The translations under genes and the position numbers were made by a program. DNA of 13,965 nucleotides, taken from Angelakisella sp. (lineage in GTDB: Bacteria; Bacillota; Clostridia; Oscillospirales; Ruminococcaceae). Under the pieces are notes generated by a model. The model ran no database searches, had not been told where the DNA came from, and saw nothing but the letters and a program-made list of their open reading frames with translations. The stretch spans positions 1-13,965 of the forward strand of contig JAAWGY010000030.1 in assembly GCA_022795575.1 (NCBI GenBank), in the 5' to 3' direction. Below are positions 6,617 through 11,916 of this stretch, piece by piece (the first letter of the stretch is position 1; every line of letters starts with the position of its first letter).

Positions 6617-6634
6617 GTCACAGCGGCGCGTGAC
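6617..6634. promoter_or_regulatory. Inverted repeat at the LysR transcription start
   Basis: GTCAC (6617-6621) and GTGAC (6630-6634) with an 8-nt spacer lie at the predicted start site and before the ribosome site (GAGGAGGG, 6636-6643). It could be a site for autorepression by the LysR protein. The arms are short, so confidence is low. Confidence 0.3.
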
Positions 6635-6649
6635 AGAGGAGGGAATTGT

Positions 6650-7603
6650 ATGAAGGATCTGGAGCTGGTGTATGCTGTCTACCAATACGGCTCCTTTACC
6701 AAGGCCGCGGAGGAGCTGTACATCAGCCAATCCTCCCTGAGCATGGCCATCCAGCGCATCGAGGGGGAGCTGGGCCTGCCCCTCTTCGACCGGCGGCAGC
6801 ATCCCATCCGCCTCACCCAGGCGGGGGAGGAGGTGCTCCGCTTCTACCGGGAGATGAAGCCCCTGCAAACCAAGATGAAGGCCAGGGTGCAGGATATCGC
6901 GGAGCTGCGCAGCGGCAGCTTTGCCATCGGCGGGACACACTACATCCTCTCCTACATCCTGCCGGAGACGCTGGTGCAGTTTTCCGGCCGGTACCCAGGA
7001 GTCGAGCTTAAAATCACCGAGGCCCAGTCCGGCCGGTTCAAGGAGCTGCTTTGGAGCTGCGATATCGACCTCTGCCTCAAGTGCGATGTCAGCGACGGGA
7101 GCCTCCAGACCATCCGCCACGCCTTTTTTGACGAGCTGTACCTGGCCGTGCCCAGGGAGCAGGTGGCGCAGCTAAGGCTTGCGGAAAACCCGCTGACCGC
7201 CGCCCAGATCCGGGGGAAGGAGGAGGTGGCCTTTCAACACTACTTCCGCACCGAGGATTTGGGGAAGATCACCTTTTTACAGCTGACCTCCGGGAACAAC
7301 CTGTACAGCCGCAGCGAGGAGATCTTCCGGCACCTGGGGGCCAGGCCCAAGAAGATCGTCCACTTCCAGCAGTTCGTCACCGCCTACAACCTGGCGGGGA
7401 GCGGGATGGGCTGCACCCTGACCAGCTCCCGGCTCATCGTCCGGCAGGATCACCCCGGGCTGGTGTACTACAAGCTGCCCTCCCCGCTGATGATCCGGGA
7501 TTTTCACTTTACCACCCGGAAGGATGCCTATATTTCCAAGAGTATGCAGGCGTTTTGCGAGCTTTTTGCGGAGATTGAGGAGGGAAGGAATGGGCAGAAG
7601 TGA
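6650..7603 (+). CDS. LysR-family transcriptional regulator 1
   Basis: 317 aa from the ATG at 6650, which has GAGGAGGG 6 nt upstream; the longer frame from 6572 overlaps terminator and promoter and is rejected. The N-terminal winged helix-turn-helix is typical: SFTKAAEELYISQSSLSMAI (15-34), then IEGELGLPLFDRR and the LTQAGE turn at 55-60. The rest is the two-lobed periplasmic-binding-like effector domain. It follows the symporter/lyase operon on the same strand behind a terminator and promoter of its own, so it is the prime candidate regulator of that operon, responding to its substrate or product. TetR starts 18 nt after its stop, so the two regulators may share a transcript. The target is inference. 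Confidence 0.92.
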   Translation: MKDLELVYAVYQYGSFTKAAEELYISQSSLSMAIQRIEGELGLPLFDRRQHPIRLTQAGEEVLRFYREMKPLQTKMKARVQDIAELRSGSFAIGGTHYILSYILPETLVQFSGRYPGVELKITEAQSGRFKELLWSCDIDLCLKCDVSDGSLQTIRHAFFDELYLAVPREQVAQLRLAENPLTAAQIRGKEEVAFQHYFRTEDLGKITFLQLTSGNNLYSRSEEIFRHLGARPKKIVHFQQFVTAYNLAGSGMGCTLTSSRLIVRQDHPGLVYYKLPSPLMIRDFHFTTRKDAYISKSMQAFCELFAEIEEGRNGQK

Positions 7604-7621
7604 CCGAAAAGGAGGAACCTC

Positions 7622-8248
7622 ATGAAACCGGACGGCAACACACCGGAGTTCTCCCGAACCAAAGCGCTGTTGGCAGAAACCATCGTCGAAATGGGAAGCT
7701 CTGTCCCTATGCAGCGGATTACAGTAAAAAAGCTTTGTGAAAAATGCGGTTTGCAGCGGCAGAGCTTTTACTATCATTTCCGGGATAAATATGATCTGAT
7801 CGCCTGGGTCTTTATGCAGGATTACCGCCAGGGCCTGCAATCCACAGAGATCCTGAACACCGAGGAAATGATGAGGGATAACCTGAGACGCATGGAACAG
7901 AAGCGCAATTTTTACCGGCACGCCCTGGCGGACTACTCCCAAAACAGCCTGCAGAAAACTCTTTTGGAGCTGTATGTAGGGATAGAAGAGGAGGTTCTGA
8001 AAAAACATCTGCGTGTGGAAAAGCTGGAGCTGGAAGCCTGGTATACAATAACAGGTTATTCCTACGCCTGCCTGGAGCACACCTGTGCCTGGCTTAATGG
8101 GGAAAGCAGCCTTACGGCGGATGAGCTTGCCCGCCAAATGTACCTAACGATGCCTGGTATTCTGAAAACCGCCTACCAAAGCCGGCCGGTGCCTGCCCAA
8201 GGCGATTTGACAAAATCCAAGGCTGTCAAAAAACGCGACACTTTTTGA
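7622..8248 (+). CDS. TetR/AcrR-family regulator
   Basis: 208 aa; AAGGAGG 6 nt before the ATG. The N-terminal helix-turn-helix is clear: ITVKKLCEKCGLQRQSFYYH (33-52) followed by FRDKYDLIAWVF, the form seen in DhaS-like TetR regulators of Firmicutes. The C-terminal all-helical ligand domain (about 65-185) has no close match that I recognise. The last about 25 residues are basic and low in structure (KSKAVKKRDTF), and the final codons lie in a perfect palindrome that is a good operator candidate. The gene is visibly richer in A/T-ending codons than the LysR gene before it and resembles the following SDR in this, which suggests that TetR and SDR form the natural pair although TetR may be read from the LysR promoter. 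Confidence 0.9.
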   Translation: MKPDGNTPEFSRTKALLAETIVEMGSSVPMQRITVKKLCEKCGLQRQSFYYHFRDKYDLIAWVFMQDYRQGLQSTEILNTEEMMRDNLRRMEQKRNFYRHALADYSQNSLQKTLLELYVGIEEEVLKKHLRVEKLELEAWYTITGYSYACLEHTCAWLNGESSLTADELARQMYLTMPGILKTAYQSRPVPAQGDLTKSKAVKKRDTF

Positions 8249-8255
8249 AAGTGTC
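8237..8255. promoter_or_regulatory. Perfect palindromic operator candidate for TetR
   Basis: GACACTTT-TTG-AAAGTGTC: perfect 8-bp arms around 3 nt, with flanks AAAC and GTTT extending the symmetry after a one-base offset. It spans the TetR stop codon (8246-8248) and ends 2 nt before the -35 box of the SDR promoter. Size and symmetry suit a TetR dimer. Without a T-run it is not a terminator. Confidence 0.75.
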
Positions 8256-8257
8256 TG

Positions 8258-8286
8258 TTTACAGAAAAGGCTCCTTTGATTATAGT
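8258..8286 (+). promoter_or_regulatory. Sigma-A promoter of the SDR gene
   Basis: TTTACA (8258-8263), 17 nt, TATAGT (8281-8286). It abuts the palindrome at 8237-8255, so a bound dimer would touch the -35 region. The leader to the ATG is about 38 nt; the ribosome site AAAGGAG (8311-8317) sits rather far, 13 nt, from the ATG. Confidence 0.88.
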
Positions 8287-8330
8287 AAAAAGTAAGGTTA
8301 TTCATCTTAAAAAGGAGTCGGATAAAGAAA

Positions 8331-9146
8331 ATGAAAGCAAATGATTTCTCCAGCGTAAGGGGGAAGGTTGCCATTGTCACCGGAGCCGCCAGTGGGATTG
8401 GACGAGCCATTGCCCAAACCTTCGCCGCCAACGGTATGAAGGTGATTATTGCAGACATCCAGGATGAGCTGGGCCAGCGGATAGCGGAGGAGATTTGTAC
8501 AGATGGCGGAGAGGCAATCTATTGCCATACTGACATTTCCAAGGAGGATGAGATCATCCGCGCTGTAGAGGCCGCAAGGAAAACCTATGGAAAGCTTCAT
8601 GTTATGGTCAATAACGCGGGGATCGGCTGCGAAATGCACCCGGTCCACGAGTACACCATCGATGTTGTGAAACGGGTCACTGATATCAATTATATTGGGA
8701 CCTTTATGGGAATGAAGTATGCTGTAAAAGCCATGCTGGCCACCGATTCCCACCAGTGCGCCATCATCAACATCGCCTCCGCTTCCGGGTTGACCTCCTC
8801 CGGAAACTACTCCCTTTACGACGCCTCCAAAAGCGCTGTCATCCGGCTGACAAACACCGCCGGCCTGGATTACGCCAAACACGATATTACCGTCAATGTT
8901 ATCTGCCCCGGCGTTGTTATGACCGAAATCTACTCCAAGCTGTCCCCTAAGCAGCTGGAGCTCAGCGCGGGGATGATCCCCATGGGCCGATTTGGTAAAC
9001 CGGAGGAGATCGCATACATGGCCTTGTTTCTTGCCTCCGATATGGCGCGGTTCATCACCGGCGCGGTTTTCCCGGTAGATGCCGGAATGACAGCCGGGGA
9101 ATACACCACTGTGGATTGGTTGGACCCCGATCCCCGAAAGCTGTAA
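8331..9146 (+). CDS. Short-chain dehydrogenase/reductase (classical SDR)
   Basis: 271 aa, normal for a classical SDR. Rossmann cofactor motif TGAASGIG (17-24); Asp42 at the end of beta-2 predicts NAD(H) preference; NNAG at 94-97; Asn120; the catalytic triad is Ser150-Tyr163-Lys167 (YDASK), with PG at 193-194 and the C-terminal DAGMTAGE. It catalyses NAD-dependent alcohol/ketone interconversion; the substrate cannot be read from the sequence. It has its own promoter next to a TetR operator candidate. Immediately downstream lies a decayed MFS transporter, so the ancestral unit was probably TetR-SDR-MFS, with the transporter supplying the substrate. The enzyme itself looks intact. Confidence 0.93.
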   Translation: MKANDFSSVRGKVAIVTGAASGIGRAIAQTFAANGMKVIIADIQDELGQRIAEEICTDGGEAIYCHTDISKEDEIIRAVEAARKTYGKLHVMVNNAGIGCEMHPVHEYTIDVVKRVTDINYIGTFMGMKYAVKAMLATDSHQCAIINIASASGLTSSGNYSLYDASKSAVIRLTNTAGLDYAKHDITVNVICPGVVMTEIYSKLSPKQLELSAGMIPMGRFGKPEEIAYMALFLASDMARFITGAVFPVDAGMTAGEYTTVDWLDPDPRKL

Positions 9147-9169
9147 ATGATACGCTTTGTGATATTTGT

Positions 9170-9206
9170 CCCCTCCTCGCCATATGGGCGGGGAGGGGAA
9201 TTGCTT
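9170..9206 (+). terminator. Hairpin after the SDR gene, weak T-run
   Basis: A 12-bp GC-rich stem with one G-U pair (9170-9181 with 9187-9198), 5-nt loop ATATG, then AATTGCTTTT. It lies 23 nt after the SDR stop. The T-run is poor, so it may terminate only partly and let transcription reach the former MFS gene. Confidence 0.6.
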
Positions 9207-9222
9207 TTGCGGAGAGAGGAAA

Positions 9223-9465
9223 ATGAAAAAGAGGAAGCTCCATTTTGGAATTGCTGTTGATGGTATCTTTATTGCTCGGCTGGTCTGCGGCGGAATATTT
9301 TTGGGGGCAAGTGGGGTCTTTATTGCTACGGTAACAGAATTCTTGGGGGGGGTGGCCAGGGGGAATTCTCCTGACACCTTTATCGTACAGAGTTTTACCA
9401 TTGCGCGCATGATGCTTATTGCGCCACGGCTGACTGGGTGGTTCAGCTACTGCAAACGGCCCTGA
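9223..9465 (+). pseudogene. Decayed MFS transporter, N-terminal fragment
   Basis: An 80-aa frame behind GGAGAGAGG. MKKRKLHFGI, then CGGIFLGASGVFIATVTEFLG, resembles the N-terminus of OFA-type major facilitator transporters (short basic start, TM1 ending in GxSGVFIxPVTExLG). After a G-rich stretch (9343-9363) the reading goes out of register: where intact members continue with RGxFSLYFTVQS, the sequence gives RGNSPDTFIVQS, consistent with small insertions and deletions at the G-runs. The homology fades after about residue 70; ten or more membrane segments are missing. Residue of a transporter that probably worked with the SDR. The family call is from pattern memory and moderate. Confidence 0.55.
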
Positions 9466-9531
9466 AAAATTTTTTGGAGGCCCAAAAGCACGGCCCCAAT
9501 CTCCATCAGGGCCAGTAGAGACTAAAGCAGC

Positions 9532-9669
9532 ATGGTAGGCACAGTCAACGTTGACCTCCCCGCCTGGAAGTTGCTTCTGCAATGCGGGATTGAAATTTTT
9601 GTGGTAATGGTTGGTGGGATGATAGCCGCATATCCGATTTTCAACTTCACCCCAAAGCAATTCCATTGA
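9532..9669 (+). pseudogene. C-terminal scrap of an FtsX-type ABC transporter permease
   Basis: 45 aa ending at a TGA. The segment PAWKLLLQCGIEIFVVMVGG followed by MIAAYPIFNFTPKQFH looks like the last membrane helix and tail (xxGxIAAxPIxxFxPKxIL) of a MacB/FtsX-like permease. No ribosome site precedes its ATG and a stop lies three codons before it, so it is the end of a larger gene whose front is gone. 24 nt later, behind AAGGAGG, begins the N-terminus of another permease, the usual tandem order in such ABC operons. Confidence 0.5.
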
Positions 9670-9692
9670 AAATGAGCTAAGGAGGCTGCAAT

Positions 9693-9848
9693 ATGATAAA
9701 ACGAGCATTTTTCTACACAACCAGGAAAAGAGGAGAAACACTGATCCTGCTGTTAATCCTGTTTGTAATTTCCACCAGGCTTTCCATCCTGGCGGCGGTA
9801 GACCAATCTGCGTGCGGAGCAGAGAGCGGTTCTTCCAAGTGGTGGTGA
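9693..9848 (+). pseudogene. N-terminal scrap of a second ABC permease
   Basis: 51 aa with a proper ribosome site (AAGGAGG about 8 nt upstream). MIKRAFFYTTRKRGETLILL followed by LILFVIST is the typical start of FtsX-like permeases of Clostridia (basic MxKRAxxYxxRKRGKTxLL, then TM1). After residue about 28 the homology stops at a junction near 9776 and the frame runs on through unrelated sequence to a TGA. The rest of a protein of several hundred residues is deleted. Confidence 0.6.
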
Positions 9849-10199
9849 CAGCGGCCTATCTGGTCATCTGGGCGGTCTTCATCGGTTTCTTCTGGACGGG
9901 AGACCGCCAGAACGCCATGGGCTACTCCCTGGTCAGCTTCTGCCTGATCCTGCCGGTAGTCACCGTGACTCTCTCCTTCTTCATCGGGCGGGACGATGGC
10001 TGCACCGGCACCCGCTGGGTGATGCTGCCCTTCTTCGGCCTTATGTAAATGCCGGCCCTTATTCCACCTTCTCCTTTGCCAGCACTGGCGCCACCGGCCG
10101 GGGCCGGGGACCATGCCGTCAGGGATCCTCTGCTACGCCGTTGGAATCACCGCCGGGGCCGCGGCCTGGTGGTGGGAACGGCCGCAGGACTGGAAGTGA
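9812..10199 (+). pseudogene. Broken small integral membrane protein
   Basis: Frame 1 of the relic (9812-10048) encodes 78 aa with two membrane helices (QVVVTAAYLVIWAVFIGFF; SLVSFCLILPVVTVTLSFFI) and a charged loop between. It hits TAA just after FFGLM. The likely continuation is found in other frames: PYSTFSFAS at about 10057-10086, then MPSGILCYAVGITAGAAAWW with ERPQDWK and stop at 10113-10199. At least two frameshifts therefore separate three parts of one small membrane protein. The family is not recognised. Its front end is fused to the permease fragment at about 9776. Confidence 0.55.
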
Positions 10200-10249
10200 C
10201 AAAAGGCTGCTGTTGCCAAAACCGTGTTAAATCATTCCCCGAGATGTCC

Positions 10250-10275
10250 GCAGCCCCTTTGGCCAAAGGGGCTGC
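10250..10275. repeat. Perfect 26-bp palindrome
   Basis: GCAGCCCCTTTGG is followed directly by its exact reverse complement, with no spacer. No T-run follows on either strand (ATGATC on plus, CGGACA on minus), so it is not a standard terminator. It lies 50 nt after the broken membrane protein. The surrounding 10200-10370 shows no gene. Confidence 0.8.
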
Positions 10276-10373
10276 ATGATCTGGAGTGGCTAAAACGCGC
10301 GGTCTGTTCACTCTTCCTATAAGCATCGATGAGGCAGGAATGCGGATTCTTTACCCCGCCTTCCCGCTTTTGG

Positions 10374-10530
10374 CTATGCCGGATAAACCAGCCGCTCCTG
10401 GGTGATTAAGTAGCGGCCCACCAGGTAGCTACCGCAGTCCTTGGGGTAGGCACCGGGGATCTTTTTCCGGAAATCCCGGATGAAAGGGAGATGAAAAAAA
10501 CATAAGCCAGTGGCTGGTCGCACGTTTCAT
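10374..10530 (-). pseudogene. Frameshifted gene fragment, family unknown
   Basis: On the minus strand ATG at 10530 (behind GAAAGGGGC) reads MKRATSHWLMFF. At a run of seven T (10494-10500) the register changes, and LPFIRDFRKKIPGAYPKDCG then SYLVGRYLITQERLVYPA ends at TAG (10374-10376). The second part has a natural protein character (charged helix, hydrophobic helix) and normal codon use, whereas the unshifted frame gives proline-rich nonsense. I read it as one short gene or fragment broken by a homopolymer indel; a sequencing error at the T-run is also possible. No family recognised. Confidence 0.4.
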
Positions 10531-10655
10531 CACATTTGCCCCTTTCGGAGGAAATATGGATGATGGAAGGGGGATAAACCGAGGACAGTTGCCCCGGTGG
10601 TCAGGCCGGTATTGCATTTGGTTATTCCATACAATGAACCCCGGGAGCCTTTTTG

Positions 10656-10678
10656 TTAACGATAGCTTTTATCGATAA
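10656..10678. promoter_or_regulatory. LysR-type palindrome upstream of an orphan promoter
   Basis: TTAACGATA (10656-10664) and TATCGATAA (10670-10678) are inverted with one mismatch around a 5-nt spacer. A T-N11-A core (T10663, A10675) fits the LysR box. The centre is about 66 nt before the predicted start of the promoter at 10698-10726, the classical LysR recognition position. Confidence 0.45.
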
Positions 10679-10697
10679 TAAAATCAAATGTAGATAT

Positions 10698-10726
10698 TTT
10701 ACAGATCATTCTTCCTCTGCTATAAT
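10698..10726 (+). promoter_or_regulatory. Near-consensus promoter without a downstream gene
   Basis: TTTACA (10698-10703), exactly 17 nt, TATAAT (10721-10726), in an AT-rich stretch. Transcription would start near 10733 and run into the 3' end of the minus-strand LysR gene that ends at 10770. No plus-strand gene with a ribosome site follows before 11917. Confidence 0.75.
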
Positions 10727-10769
10727 AAAAATTGCCTAAGAAAACATCCATATACGAAAAATATCCGTG

Positions 10770-11660
10770 CTATTCCACCAAACCCCCGTCGCTGTACATC
10801 TTGTGGATAAAATTCCGAAGCGTCACAACATCATGGTACAGGTAGTGCCCCCGCTTATACACCGTTCCGATCTTCATCCGCAGGCTGGGCTCCAGGGGGA
10901 TGGGCACGATGGATTCCTCCGGGCGGATGGTCTCCCGGAAGAGGAAGGACACCGCTTCCCCGGTCTCTACCAGGGCCTTGAGGGTGGTAAGCTGGGAGGA
11001 ACGCAGGATGATATCCGGCTGAATCCCTTCCTGCTCATATCGGGCGTGGAGCTGGTCGATATGGTACTGCCGCCCCTGTAGCAGCACCACCCGCTCCTCC
11101 GCGATCTCCTGCAACGAGACGGCATTCCGCCCCGCCAGGGGATGATTGGGATGGACACAGCAGCAGAGCTGTGTCGTGTAGAGCCGGTGGGTGCAGAAGG
11201 CGGAAGTGTCCACATCGTCTAACAGCGTCATTCCCAACTCCAGCTGTTCCTCTATCAGCAGACGGCAGATCTCCTGGGAGTTCTGCTCATAGAGCACCAG
11301 TTCCACCTCCGGGTGGGCCCGGTGGAATTCCGCAAAGACAGCGGGGAAGAGAAAGCTCCCGATCATGGGCGGGACTCCTAACAGGACGCGGTTTTTCCGG
11401 TGGGAAAGATCATAGGCCGCATCCTCCAGATCCGATACCTTTTTCAGCACCTCCCTGGTCCAACCAAGGAACCGTTCCCCCTCCCGGGTCAAGGTGAGTT
11501 TCTTCCCGACATGGTGGAAAAGGTTGATCCGATACTCCTCCTCTAACTGCCGGACACTGGCCGAAAGGGACGGCTGTGCCACGTGGAGCTGCCGGGATGC
11601 CTCTGTCATGGTGCCGCAGCGGCAGATGGCGTCAAAGTAACGCAGCTGATTCAGTTTCAC
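10770..11660 (-). CDS. LysR-family transcriptional regulator 2
   Basis: 296 aa with a GTG start at 11660 and GGAGG 8 nt upstream; a stop codon lies two codons before, so the start is well fixed. Winged helix-turn-helix: TMTEASRQLHVAQPSLSASV (17-36), then RQLEEEYRINLFHHVGKKLTLTREGE-type sequence through about residue 62. The effector domain begins at about 92 (VLLGVPPMIGSFLFP) and has the usual LysR-type two-lobe pattern, in the CynR/CysL-like size class. It is divergent from the amidohydrolase at 11917 with a 256-bp gap, the common LysR-target arrangement, so that gene is the likely target. A plus-strand promoter with a LysR-like palindrome lies just past its 3' end and may also be its site. 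Confidence 0.93.
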   Translation of the reverse strand: MKLNQLRYFDAICRCGTMTEASRQLHVAQPSLSASVRQLEEEYRINLFHHVGKKLTLTREGERFLGWTREVLKKVSDLEDAAYDLSHRKNRVLLGVPPMIGSFLFPAVFAEFHRAHPEVELVLYEQNSQEICRLLIEEQLELGMTLLDDVDTSAFCTHRLYTTQLCCCVHPNHPLAGRNAVSLQEIAEERVVLLQGRQYHIDQLHARYEQEGIQPDIILRSSQLTTLKALVETGEAVSFLFRETIRPEESIVPIPLEPSLRMKIGTVYKRGHYLYHDVVTLRNFIHKMYSDGGLVE

Positions 11661-11691
11661 CCATCATTCCTCCCCTGCTTCTGCTGACTCC

Positions 11692-11721
11692 ATGATAAAA
11701 GGAAACCGAAGGGAATGTCAA
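11692..11721 (-). promoter_or_regulatory. Promoter of the second LysR gene
   Basis: On the minus strand a perfect TTGACA (11716-11721), 18 nt, TATCAT (11692-11697). The leader to the GTG is about 25 nt. Confidence 0.8.
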
Positions 11722-11844
11722 GGATAACTTTACAGAAGCGGCATCGGCGCAGTTGGCCCAAAGCGCGGCCCGGCTGATGATGGCCACCGGGAAAGCCGGG
11801 GAAGAGGGGCTTTCGCCCTCCTAAGCCCGCTGCCCCTTCCTCAC

Positions 11845-11873
11845 TGACAATAAGCGAGAGCGCGTTTTATCGA
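11845..11873 (+). promoter_or_regulatory. Possible weak promoter of the amidohydrolase gene
   Basis: CTGACA (11845-11850) is followed after 16-17 nt by a poor -10 (TTTATC/TTATCG). A good -35 with a weak -10 would suit a promoter needing a LysR activator. An inverted repeat TAAGCGAG (11853-11860) with CTCG..CGCTTA (11875-11887) overlaps it. No better plus-strand promoter was found in 11661-11916. Confidence 0.25.
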
Positions 11874-11916
11874 CTCGTTCCGCTTAAATAAATCACCCCC
11901 AAGGAGGTCTACACAA

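Noticed and set aside
6572..6649. 26-residue extension of LysR 1
   Set aside because: It lies in the terminator and promoter; the ATG at 6650 has a perfect ribosome site and gives the normal LysR N-terminus.
8307..9410. 367-codon minus-strand frame opposite the SDR gene
   Set aside because: Shadow of a clearly coding SDR with a full catalytic triad; no ribosome site or domain.
10767..11081. Plus-strand frame after the orphan promoter as its gene
   Set aside because: It is antisense to the LysR 2 coding region, has no ribosome site and shows no protein-like features.
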